The position numbers were made by a program, and so were the translations under genes. From Cognataquiflexum aquatile (lineage in GTDB: Bacteria; Bacteroidota; Bacteroidia; Cytophagales; Cyclobacteriaceae), in assembly GCF_003316845.1 (NCBI RefSeq), contig NZ_QMIK01000001.1, positions 372,001 to 436,000 on the forward strand: a DNA stretch of 64,000 nucleotides, read 5' to 3'. Positions 8,211-16,525 of the stretch are shown piece after piece (within the stretch, counting starts at the first letter, position 1; each line of letters starts with the position of its first letter). Under the pieces are notes generated by a model, which had not been told where the DNA came from, did no database searches, and saw nothing but the letters and a program-made list of their open reading frames with translations.

Positions 8211-10400
8211 TTATCCTTTTCTTTTTAGGGTTTTCATTCCCTTTTGGATGAATTGAATACTTTCCCTGATCAGGCTTGGGTTGTACCCTGCCCTGTTGAT
8301 GGCAAGGAAAACCTGTGGCAACTTGTACTCTTCTTTGATCAAATCCACTTCGGTTATCAACTTGGCAGGGGTAAGCCTTGTGTCCAAGCATACAATATTC
8401 AATCCTGCGATGGCCATAGTCGGAAGCGTATAGGATTGTCCAAAGTCAGAATTCATCACAATGGTTTGATCAAATTGTGCAGCCTTTCCATGAAGGAATT
8501 TTTGCCAATCCTTGGTAGTCAAAGTCTTTAACCGCGAAGCCGACACGTAGCCATAAATGGCATTTGTACTGATTTTTTCTTCTTGGTAAAAACCATTTCC
8601 GGTCTCGGAATTATTGCATCGGATTTCTATCAAAAGCACTTTTCTACTTTGTCTCCATGCTGCATTGGCCATTTCTTTGGCGATAAAACTTACCCCATGC
8701 TTATGGTCAAAGCCGGTAAAACAACTGATTTGGTTGTTGTTCAGAAGACCTTTTACTTCCCATTGGGCGATGGTTTTTAAGAAAAAGTCTTCCTTTTCAT
8801 TTTCATTTTTAAGTTTGGGAACAGCTGCGGCTATCGGAATCATGCTGTTGGATTCCACAGAAGCCTGGTCGTTGACCCTGCCTTTGAGCATGTGCACCAC
8901 GAATATCAAAGACATGGCGCCCAACATTCCAAGAATGGCGGAGACGGCTTTGATGATGATGCGGTTGGGGGAAACAGGCTCTTTGCTTACCGTGGCGGGG
9001 GTAATGATGCGGTGAAAGGCTATCTTTGCTGCTTTGGCTATTTCTGCTTCGATTTTCTTTTGGTTGAGGAAATTGTACGACTGTTGGAAAATCTCGAACT
9101 CTCTGTTCAGGATGGTCATCATTCTTTCCTTTTCAGGCACTTCGATAAAAGCTTTCTCCGATTCTGAGATGTCAAAGCTCAACTTGTCATATTTGGTCTG
9201 AAGATTTTTGCGGGTATTGGTGATGCTTTCGGCGAGGTAGGAAGTCAAATCCTGGATTTTGGCATCCACGACGATGACCTTCTCATCTTTTTCGGTGTAC
9301 TGTAGGAGCAAATCCTTTTTTTCTGCCTGAAGCTGCTTTATGTTTTTGATGATTTCTGTCGAGAGCAGGTCGGTAAAAGCCTCAAAATTCGGGGCCAATT
9401 CTAGGAAATTTTCTTTTCCCGACTGGACATAGTTCTCCAGATCCCGAATCGCTTCAAGGCTCATCTTCAAATTGGTTTGTTGGATTTTGAGTTGGGAAAT
9501 CTGCCGGAGATCCGTTTCCGTTTCCTGCCTGATATTGGTGATGTTATTATTGTCACGGTAATTGAGGATCATTTCCTCTGATTCCACCAGTTTTTCGCTG
9601 ATTTCGGAGATCCGTTCGTTCAGGAATTGTACCGTGACATTTGCCGCCCCGTATTTGTTTTCAATGTAATCTTCGATATACGCTTCTGCCAAGGCATTTG
9701 GAAACAAGGCTGCTTTGCCTGGATGGGAAGATTTGAAGCTGATCCTGATGACAGGGATATCCTTGTCCACTGCGATGATATCGATACCGGCATTGATCTG
9801 ACTGATTTGTTTGGAAAGGCTGTTGACTGTGAATAAATAGTCATCTGCGATCTGTAGGTGTTTCTTTTCTTGGAGCAATGGCTCATTCAGCCGGACGATT
9901 GCCAATGAATTTTCGATCAATACCGTGTCACCAATATGGCCCTGATAAACATTTTCTTTTCCATCACGGATGGTAAAATCTTTGTTTTCACTGATGCTCA
10001 GGTTAAAGGTGACATCTTTGAGATTTTCATTCCATTCTAATGGAGAAATGATTATTGGGCTATCTTGAAACAATTCTGTCTTTCGGATACTGCCTGACCT
10101 GAAAACCTGAACTTCAAAAGGAACCTTTTCCAAAGCCTTGGAGATAAGTGCATGGGACTTGAGCAATTCTATTTCCCCGTTGATTTTTTGGGTTGTAGCA
10201 AACACATCCAGGTCTTTGAAGAGGTTACTGTTGGGAACACCTTCTGTCAAATCCGCCAAGCGCAATTTAGCGGTACTTTCATACATAAGAGTTACATACT
10301 GCAGGTATCTGCTTGCTACCAAAAATGCGAGCACCATTGCTCCGGTGATGATAGGCCATCCACGCAGGTAGGGTTTGATAAAATTCAAAGAATCGTTCAT
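8211..10400 (-). CDS. Wzc-like polysaccharide co-polymerase with degenerate kinase domain
   Basis: A 729-residue inner-membrane protein. Residues about 16-36 form TM1, a long periplasmic coiled-coil region follows (for example NERISEISEKLVESEEMI and LKIQQTNLKMSLEAI), and TM2 lies around 483-508 (AVSAILGMLGAMSLIFVV). The cytoplasmic C-terminus is homologous in layout to bacterial tyrosine kinases, but the Walker A position reads TGFDHKHGVSF instead of GxxGEGKST and the Walker A' reads VLLIEIRCNN instead of LLIDxDxR. No Tyr-rich tail is present (end: FIQKGMKTLKRKG). I infer chain-length/export control without kinase activity. It follows the Wza-like gene by 12 bp. Confidence 0.85.
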   Translation of the reverse strand: MNDSLNFIKPYLRGWPIITGAMVLAFLVASRYLQYVTLMYESTAKLRLADLTEGVPNSNLFKDLDVFATTQKINGEIELLKSHALISKALEKVPFEVQVFRSGSIRKTELFQDSPIIISPLEWNENLKDVTFNLSISENKDFTIRDGKENVYQGHIGDTVLIENSLAIVRLNEPLLQEKKHLQIADDYLFTVNSLSKQISQINAGIDIIAVDKDIPVIRISFKSSHPGKAALFPNALAEAYIEDYIENKYGAANVTVQFLNERISEISEKLVESEEMILNYRDNNNITNIRQETETDLRQISQLKIQQTNLKMSLEAIRDLENYVQSGKENFLELAPNFEAFTDLLSTEIIKNIKQLQAEKKDLLLQYTEKDEKVIVVDAKIQDLTSYLAESITNTRKNLQTKYDKLSFDISESEKAFIEVPEKERMMTILNREFEIFQQSYNFLNQKKIEAEIAKAAKIAFHRIITPATVSKEPVSPNRIIIKAVSAILGMLGAMSLIFVVHMLKGRVNDQASVESNSMIPIAAAVPKLKNENEKEDFFLKTIAQWEVKGLLNNNQISCFTGFDHKHGVSFIAKEMANAAWRQSRKVLLIEIRCNNSETGNGFYQEEKISTNAIYGYVSASRLKTLTTKDWQKFLHGKAAQFDQTIVMNSDFGQSYTLPTMAIAGLNIVCLDTRLTPAKLITEVDLIKEEYKLPQVFLAINRAGYNPSLIRESIQFIQKGMKTLKRKG

Positions 10401-10412
10401 GTTTTTGAAGGA

Positions 10413-11156
10413 TTAAAATGCACCGAAAAGGATGGCTGCGGCGGTAATTGCGGTGGCAAAAGGGATGATGATGGAAACCCTCCTATCAAATTCCTTATTT
10501 TTCTTGGAAGGAACGACAACCACATCTCCGGGGTAGAGGTTGATGTTTTTCCTGAGGTAATCTCCATTTTCAGTCAGGTCGATATTGGCCACAAAGACGT
10601 CCTCTCCTACCTGTCTCATGACCATGATGTTTTTGGCATTGGCATACGTTTCCAAACCTTTGCAGCGGGTGATCATTTCCAAAAGGGTATTGCGTTCTTT
10701 GTCGACATTGATTACCTGAGGATCGCGAACTTCACCTAAGACCGTGATTTCGCGGTTTAGGATTTTGATGTCCACTACAGGGTTTTTGATCCATTCTCCA
10801 AAGCGGATTTCTAAGGCTTGTTTGAGTTGACCGGTAGTCATGTTTTCCACTTTGACCGAACCGATTTTTGGGATTTCGATATTCCCTAGTGCATCTACCA
10901 TCAGCCATTTGCCATACACTTCATTGGAATTGTAAATGCCGTATGTGGAACCCACACTCAGGTCATCCTCTCCCCAGATGCTGACGGTGATCTTGTCATC
11001 TTTTCTGATATGGTACTCATAATTGCCCTCGGGCAAAAAGATACTGTCCAGATCCGCAACAGCATTCCCGGCCTCTTTGTCTACAAACAGGTTGGTTGTT
11101 TTGCAGGATGACAAGCCCAAAGCAGCAAAAAATACGAGGGTTAAAAACCTTTTCAT
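10413..11156 (-). CDS. Wza-like polysaccharide export lipoprotein
   Basis: A 247-residue outer-membrane export protein. The signal peptide ends in a lipobox with the acylated Cys at position 18 (LGLSSC). A Poly_export domain spans roughly 45-135 (YEYHIRKDDKITVSIWGEDDL, written here from residue 46, then IEIPKIGSVKVENMT) and an SLBB domain follows (REITVLGEVRDPQVINV; NLYPGDVVVVPSK). A C-terminal hydrophobic helix, IIIPFATAITAAAILFGAF, is a common end for OPX proteins of Bacteroidota. It starts two bases before the stop-proximal end of the CheY-like gene, so the pair is transcribed together, and it is the conserved secretin-like partner of the Wzc-like protein downstream. Confidence 0.9.
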   Translation of the reverse strand: MKRFLTLVFFAALGLSSCKTTNLFVDKEAGNAVADLDSIFLPEGNYEYHIRKDDKITVSIWGEDDLSVGSTYGIYNSNEVYGKWLMVDALGNIEIPKIGSVKVENMTTGQLKQALEIRFGEWIKNPVVDIKILNREITVLGEVRDPQVINVDKERNTLLEMITRCKGLETYANAKNIMVMRQVGEDVFVANIDLTENGDYLRKNINLYPGDVVVVPSKKNKEFDRRVSIIIPFATAITAAAILFGAF

Positions 11157-11158
11157 AG

Positions 11159-11590
11159 TTAAACGAGGTTCAGGAAGGATTTCAGGACGGATGGCTTTCG
11201 GTCTTTCAGCTTTTGCTTGATTACTTCAATCCTTTGGATTACTGCCAGAATATTCATTTCCAGGTTACCGTCTTTCTGTAGGTAGTCAATTGCCCCATGC
11301 TTAAGGGTATCCACAGCGGTTTGAATGTCGCTTTGACCCGATACCATCACCACAAAAATATTTGGGTTGTATCTTTTAATTTTGCGAAGAGTCTCGTATC
11401 CTGAGTACACATCCATCTGGTGGTCCAAAAATACGATGTTGGGATTTTGATGAATTTCTGAGAGACAGTCCATGCCTGTTTCGAAAAGAGTCACTTCCTC
11501 TACCCCGTTGTTTTTTAGAAGTTGTTCCATGATTTCCAAATGAAATCGGTCATCATCTACTACAAATACTTTTTTACTTAGTGTTGTCAT
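11159..11590 (-). CDS. CheY-like single-domain response regulator
   Basis: A 143-residue receiver domain without an output domain. Acidic pocket residues are in VFVVDDDRF (about 12-15), the phospho-acceptor Asp is in IVFLDHQMD near residue 57, the switch Ser is in VMVSGQSD, and the conserved Lys is in YLQKDG. The ATG at 11590 starts the receiver fold directly; a longer frame would run over the promoter. It leads the Wza-Wzc-Wzx operon, an unusual first gene for an export operon, and is a candidate output for the HPt domain of the hybrid kinase at 16526-19873. It may act by protein-protein contact with the export machinery; that is inference. Confidence 0.85.
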   Translation of the reverse strand: MTTLSKKVFVVDDDRFHLEIMEQLLKNNGVEEVTLFETGMDCLSEIHQNPNIVFLDHQMDVYSGYETLRKIKRYNPNIFVVMVSGQSDIQTAVDTLKHGAIDYLQKDGNLEMNILAVIQRIEVIKQKLKDRKPSVLKSFLNLV

Positions 11591-11619
11591 TTTTTTGTTT
11601 TGTTTGATGAATGACCTTA

Positions 11620-11636
11620 TGCCAACATTATTCCAA
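11620..11636 (-). promoter_or_regulatory. -24/-12-like promoter of the RR-Wza-Wzc operon
   Basis: On the minus strand: TTGGAATA-ATGT-TGGCA, matching the sigma-54 layout GG-N10-GC exactly (consensus TTGGCACG-N4-TTGCA). The -12 GC is about 31 bp from the ATG, giving a leader near 20 nt. The related palindrome lies about 90 bp upstream. Best of the three -24/-12 candidates in this block. Confidence 0.5.
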
Positions 11637-11708
11637 AATTCATAATTCATTGTTTTTTAATGTATTATGTAATTTTTGAGATAGAATTTTATTCCAATTA
11701 TTGAATTA

Positions 11709-11725
11709 TTTCCAAAATATGGAAA
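11709..11725. promoter_or_regulatory. Palindromic operator/enhancer copy R
   Basis: Perfect inverted repeat TTTCCA-AAATA-TGGAAA; its reverse complement is identical over 17 bp to the core of copy A at 4424. A half site TTCCAAT lies 18 bp away, the same distance and relative orientation as at copy A. It is centred about 127 bp upstream of the response-regulator start and only 7 bp from the terminator of the FG-GAP gene. Confidence 0.7.
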
Positions 11726-11731
11726 CAAAAA

Positions 11732-11753
11732 AAGCCACCTTTACTGGTGGCTT
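11732..11753 (-). terminator. Rho-independent terminator of the FG-GAP gene
   Basis: An 8-bp stem (AAGCCACC/GGTGGCTT) with a six-base loop; in the minus direction the stem runs into an uninterrupted T tract. It lies 24 bp beyond the stop of the 1537-residue protein and separates that gene from the export operon. Confidence 0.85.
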
Positions 11754-11776
11754 AATTTGTAGAATGGCAGAATAAT

Positions 11777-14700
11777 TTATTGCTTGAGTAATTTTCCTCC
11801 GTAGGCTTTACCGGATTTGGTATAGGCCTGGATAAAGTAAATGCCTTCGCGGAGCTGATTCACATTGACTTCCATGACCGGGACCAGGTCTATTTTTCCA
11901 CTCATCATGGCCTTTCCGTCAGGGTCAAAAATTACCCAATAAGAAATCAATTGAGGTTCCATCAATTTAAAAGGATCTGCCTCTATACTGAACATGACTC
12001 GGTCTGTTGCCGGATTGGGATATATTTTCAGTGATTTGACGTCTGTTTCTCCACTGAATTTGATAGTATTGATTACCGTATTGGTCACAATCGGATCTTC
12101 AAAGTCAAAATAGATTTTGGCATCGTTGGGCAATTGGGTGCCTTCAGGAATGTTGGCTTTTGGCCTTATGGTATATTTAAAGTAGCCATGGGCTCCTATG
12201 GAATCCAGCATGGCCGGAGGAAGGTCGATGTTTCGGTAAGATACATCCAGTTTACCTTCAGCAGAAAGTGAATAGGTAAAAGGGTGGCTGGAAGAAGACA
12301 ATTCAAAGGTATTGAGATCAAGCCATTCCGGTAATTCATTTTCAATCCTGACATAGGTGGCTTTGTAAGTACCCATATTTTCAAACCTGATGGTATAGAT
12401 GAGCGATTGGTTTTTGCGGATATAACCTTCAGGTCCATCTCCTTTTGGACTGACCAAAATGTCGTTTGGATCAATGGCTCCAACAACCTCAATCTCTTCT
12501 GAGATTTTATTGTTTTCCTGGTTGATATCTTTTCCGCCTGACTCTACATAAGCCTCAAGAAGCAAAAATTCTCCTGTTTCAGCCTTTAAACCAATACTAT
12601 CCGTCAATTGAAGAGACCTTACCGATCCAGGATCCAAAGTGCCCAAGTCCCAGATGTATGTTTTGGGTGATGGTGAGGTGAATTCCTGATCTGCAGATTT
12701 GAGGTATGCTTCTTCCGGTAGCTTGAGATAGGCCAATACTTTTTCGGCTTTTTCAGTACCCTGATTGCTTATTTGGATGATGGTTTCGTTGGTAAATCCT
12801 CTTCGCCAAGCGGTTGTAGCCACTTGGACGCTTAGGTCATTGCCGATTTGAACGGCATTTACCGGAAGTTTGATTTCCATAGATTCAGGTCCGTTTGGAA
12901 TTAGGAACTGAGCGAATTTTGGATTAATCGTCCATTGCGACTGGTTGAGCGTGGCTTTTAGGCTTCCCTCATTAGTATAAAATTCGAACTGTCCTTTGTC
13001 ATTGGATGCCATGTTGATTTTTCCGTTGTTGAAATTCAGCCGGATATTGCCGACCAACTGTTCGTCCTCGTCCTGAATTCCGTTCTTGTTTTGATCATGG
13101 AATACTGCGCCGGAGATTTTTTTTCCTCCTTCTTCCAGAACCATGTTGTATTGGTTTGTTCCAAATTTGGAAACGATCTGCTTTGTTCCACTCGGCCAAA
13201 TCACCTGAACACTGTCCACCCTCTCCCCTGCGCCAATTCCAAAATGGATATATTGGGTGCCTTGGCTCCCAAATCCACTGAGAGGCAGATTTTGGCGGTA
13301 TTGCCACTGTCCGTTTGATTTGATGGCCACTCTAGCGCCTAAAGCTTGTTTGTTGGAATATTCACCTTGTAATTGAAATCCTATCCACTTGTTCAGATTC
13401 CCATTATGGCAGAAAAACTTGGTATTTCCGTCGGTATGGGTGGATACAGCCATATCAAGTTGTCCATCTTTGTTATAATCCCCGACAGCCAAGCCATAGG
13501 AGTTTCCCAATTTTCCTGAGATGATTTCTCCCAGTTTTTTCGTAAAACCCCCTTGTCCGTTGTTGATGTACAAATAAGACGATCCTTTGTCATTGGTGAT
13601 GAATATATCCAGGAATCCATCATTGTTCACGTCAAACCACGCTGCACCATGACTGTCACCGCCGTCCTGTGCGACAATACTGTTTTCCATTTTCTCAAAT
13701 GTGCCATCCCCTCTGTTTTGGTACAGGTCATTGTTTTGACCAGAAGCATTGGTGACGAGAAGATCTACAAAGCCATCATTGTTAAAATCGCCCCATGCCG
13801 CCCCGACACTGTTTTTTGCATCGGCTTCTATTGCTTTATCCTTTACTTTTTCAAACTGAAAATTGCCTAAGTTTTTGAAAAGGGAATTGGGTCGGTTATT
13901 GCCATTAGGAATGAAAATGTCCACCAAACCATCATTGTTATAGTCGGCCAAAATCGGTGCCATGGCACGCTCACTTTCTAAAGTTACCGGGGTGTTGGTG
14001 ACAGGAGAGAATGTGTTGTCTCCTTTATTGCGGTACAGCTGGTGAAACCGGGTGGGGAAAAAGTTGGTCATGATCAAATCCACAAATCCGTCATTGTCAA
14101 AATCAGCAAATGCGGCGCCATGAAAATATTGTGGATCGGGATCTATTCCTGAGTTTTTCAATTCTGAGAAGTTGCCGTTTCCATTGTTGAGAAATAGCTT
14201 ACTCTTATGTTGGGTCGCATTGACCAGTAAGACGTCTTTTCGGCCGTCATTGTTAATATCTGCCCAGACTGCGCCTACAGTATTGGTTTTTTCATTCACC
14301 AGCGGATGATTGGTGATTTTGGTAAATGTGCCGTTCCCGTTGTTTCGGTAAAGTTCATTGTTGGCCGAAACATCCTTGGTGGCGATAAATAAGTCCTCAA
14401 AACCATCATTATTGTAATCTGCCCAAGATGGATTCCAGCTATTGTTAGCACTGCTTGCTATGGTGGCAATCTGACAAGCTGAATAGAATAGGTTGCTGGT
14501 GTTGGATGCATTGTTTTGGATACCTTGAGTCAGATACGACTGTTGGAACTCCCCGTCTACAGTTCCTGATACCACTGTTTCGATACTCAAGACGGTTTCA
14601 TTTGATATCGCCGAACCATTATTGTAGGTAGGTGCAACCAGTAATTTGGTTTCTATGGAATAATTGTCGTTTCCTGCAATTGTGGGTAAAGGGGTAAATG

Positions 14701-16390
14701 TAACGGTGCTTCCTTCTGCAGTGGAGGCAATATTACCTTTTTCTAGATTCTGATCATTTTTCTTCAGGTTACTTTCCAATGGAATCAATCCCGATGCAAT
14801 TTTTACCTCTACGATTGCATTTTCCACCTTTTGGTTTCCGCCCATTTCTAAGGTAGAAATCATGGTAACCTCTTGTCCGGGATTAGCAACAGAACTGCTG
14901 AGCAAGCCTGATTGTGAAAAACTTTGGGGCAGAGAAGATCCAAAGTAATTCATCCAATTGTCATTGAAATTGGTGGAAAGTACTGAAATATGTTCTGTGG
15001 CTTCGATGACCACATAAGGTCTTTCAGGTCCGGAAGGTAGTCCTGTCCCGTTGTAAATGCTTTTCCATTCATCCATAGAAAAACTCGCATCCGCATACCT
15101 TCCTGCCTCTATCTGATAAGTTTTGTTCAATTTCTGACCGTTTGTTTTGGCATCTTTAATCGTCACTTGGGTATTGGTGTTTCCCGCAAAAAGGAAAAAA
15201 TGTGAGATACTTCCCTGGAATAATTGCTTCGTAAAGGGATTGATGACATTATTTTGCCGGCTCGGGGGAAGCATGTATGCAAGAAATTTTTTTCCTGAAG
15301 AGGTACCTGACTCAGAAGAAAGCATGGTAGCCATATCTGAGGTATTGGTAGAACCTGTTTCCATCCAGTTGGCCTCCATCACAGATACACGCTTGCCGGG
15401 AGAACAAGTCACCCTGAATACGGTTGGAAAAGTTGCATTGCTGTTTTGTTTGCCTACCCAATCTGCAGGTTGGAGGCTATTCAGCGACCAGCTGTTCATC
15501 GCAACCCAGCTGCCATTTAAGTATCGACTCAGTTGGACTTGATTGCTGTTGTCCCAAGAAACAATCCTGATTTCCTGTTCTCCATTGGTTTGGTAGGGAA
15601 CAGAAAAATAAAACAGGTCACCCGAACCACTGCCATTTGAAGAAGGGACATACCCCCCACCATCCCTTGCATTTCCCCAAAGGGCTCCATATTGTACGCT
15701 GATATCTTTATTTGATTCGATCAGGTAGGTACCTCCGGATTGCATCACATCTCTTCCGTTTGGATAAAAATTGATGATATCCTGACCGGGGTTTAATGTT
15801 CTTTGGACGACTAGCTGCTTTTCAACAAGATTGATATTGGTATAGCCCGTTTGCGTTGTCGGTTCAGTTGATATTTTAAAAATGGAAATAGTTGAATTGG
15901 CCTCATAGGCAAAAACGTTTAAGTCTCTTGGTGAAATTGAGGTTTTTGGTGCATAAACATAAAACTTTTGACCTACCGCTTTTTTATTTACTGAAGGTAC
16001 AAAATCATGCTGCCAATCGCTGTCTGTGGACATTGAAGCATATACAAGTTTGTCACTTTGGATGGTAAAAAAATCCCCGTCTCTGGCCAAAGTTCCTCCT
16101 GAAGCATAGAGTGCGTCGTCATTGATGCCATTGTCTTTGATATAAAGTAAATAGGACTGCCCTGCCATCAAAATTCCGCTGACATTATCATCACTGTCCC
16201 CATCCATTCCATCGTCCAAAATGGAAAATGAAGTACTGTCGCTCACCGCTGTCACTATGAGTGCCACGTTCCGCTGAAGTGGTTCATTGTTTGGTGGAAC
16301 ATAGATATTAAAAAAAGTAGAGGGTTCACTTTGGCCAAGGACTTTGGCTGAAAGTAAAATGAATAGCGAAAAGAGGTAGATTTTTTTCAT
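11777..16390 (-). CDS. T9SS-secreted FG-GAP/ASPIC multidomain surface protein
   Basis: A 1537-residue secreted protein with a signal peptide ending near residue 20 (LLSAKVLGQ). The first 500 residues resemble an IgGFc-binding-like adhesive region. FG-GAP repeats, each with a D-x-N-x-D-G calcium-type loop (WADYNNDGFEDLF, WADINNDGRKDVLL, FADFDNDGFVDLIM, WGDFNNDGFVDLLV, WFDVNNDGFLDIFI, VGDYNKDGQLDMAV), fill about 645-1010, followed by an ASPIC/UnbV domain (GARVAIKSNGQWQYR) near 1040-1100. Then comes an SdrD_B-like module (GAVFHDQNKNGIQDEDEQ), DUF11-like repeats and a type-A T9SS tail starting LKIYPNPATDRV. It has its own terminator and palindrome, so it is co-regulated with the polysaccharide genes, possibly as a matrix protein. 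Confidence 0.85.
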   Translation of the reverse strand: MKKIYLFSLFILLSAKVLGQSEPSTFFNIYVPPNNEPLQRNVALIVTAVSDSTSFSILDDGMDGDSDDNVSGILMAGQSYLLYIKDNGINDDALYASGGTLARDGDFFTIQSDKLVYASMSTDSDWQHDFVPSVNKKAVGQKFYVYAPKTSISPRDLNVFAYEANSTISIFKISTEPTTQTGYTNINLVEKQLVVQRTLNPGQDIINFYPNGRDVMQSGGTYLIESNKDISVQYGALWGNARDGGGYVPSSNGSGSGDLFYFSVPYQTNGEQEIRIVSWDNSNQVQLSRYLNGSWVAMNSWSLNSLQPADWVGKQNSNATFPTVFRVTCSPGKRVSVMEANWMETGSTNTSDMATMLSSESGTSSGKKFLAYMLPPSRQNNVINPFTKQLFQGSISHFFLFAGNTNTQVTIKDAKTNGQKLNKTYQIEAGRYADASFSMDEWKSIYNGTGLPSGPERPYVVIEATEHISVLSTNFNDNWMNYFGSSLPQSFSQSGLLSSSVANPGQEVTMISTLEMGGNQKVENAIVEVKIASGLIPLESNLKKNDQNLEKGNIASTAEGSTVTFTPLPTIAGNDNYSIETKLLVAPTYNNGSAISNETVLSIETVVSGTVDGEFQQSYLTQGIQNNASNTSNLFYSACQIATIASSANNSWNPSWADYNNDGFEDLFIATKDVSANNELYRNNGNGTFTKITNHPLVNEKTNTVGAVWADINNDGRKDVLLVNATQHKSKLFLNNGNGNFSELKNSGIDPDPQYFHGAAFADFDNDGFVDLIMTNFFPTRFHQLYRNKGDNTFSPVTNTPVTLESERAMAPILADYNNDGLVDIFIPNGNNRPNSLFKNLGNFQFEKVKDKAIEADAKNSVGAAWGDFNNDGFVDLLVTNASGQNNDLYQNRGDGTFEKMENSIVAQDGGDSHGAAWFDVNNDGFLDIFITNDKGSSYLYINNGQGGFTKKLGEIISGKLGNSYGLAVGDYNKDGQLDMAVSTHTDGNTKFFCHNGNLNKWIGFQLQGEYSNKQALGARVAIKSNGQWQYRQNLPLSGFGSQGTQYIHFGIGAGERVDSVQVIWPSGTKQIVSKFGTNQYNMVLEEGGKKISGAVFHDQNKNGIQDEDEQLVGNIRLNFNNGKINMASNDKGQFEFYTNEGSLKATLNQSQWTINPKFAQFLIPNGPESMEIKLPVNAVQIGNDLSVQVATTAWRRGFTNETIIQISNQGTEKAEKVLAYLKLPEEAYLKSADQEFTSPSPKTYIWDLGTLDPGSVRSLQLTDSIGLKAETGEFLLLEAYVESGGKDINQENNKISEEIEVVGAIDPNDILVSPKGDGPEGYIRKNQSLIYTIRFENMGTYKATYVRIENELPEWLDLNTFELSSSSHPFTYSLSAEGKLDVSYRNIDLPPAMLDSIGAHGYFKYTIRPKANIPEGTQLPNDAKIYFDFEDPIVTNTVINTIKFSGETDVKSLKIYPNPATDRVMFSIEADPFKLMEPQLISYWVIFDPDGKAMMSGKIDLVPVMEVNVNQLREGIYFIQAYTKSGKAYGGKLLKQ

Positions 16391-16414
16391 GACACAGGAT
16401 TTTCCCTGCGTCGG

Positions 16415-16430
16415 ATCAAATGCCGTTCCT
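16415..16430 (-). promoter_or_regulatory. -24/-12-like promoter of the FG-GAP gene
   Basis: On the minus strand: AGGAACG-GCAT-TTGAT. Compared with TGGCACG-N4-TTGCW this matches nine of twelve positions, the -12 C being A. It shares AGG-A-C-N-GCATTTG with the candidate at 4356. It ends 24 bp from the start codon and about 80 bp from the palindrome. Confidence 0.45.
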
Positions 16431-16495
16431 TATGAAAAAAATGAAGTCAAATGACTGATTTTCAGATAGATTAGAAAAATGATTGGAAGTTGTTT

Positions 16496-16514
16496 TTTTC
16501 CACATTTTGGAAAA
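16496..16514. promoter_or_regulatory. Palindromic operator/enhancer copy F
   Basis: Perfect inverted repeat TTTTCCA-CATTT-TGGAAAA, differing from copy A by a single spacer base. It lies in the 135-bp gap between the hybrid kinase gene and the FG-GAP gene, centred about 115 bp upstream of the latter's start codon. Arms extend further as T and A runs. Confidence 0.7.
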
Positions 16515-16525
16515 AAATTCTGAAT

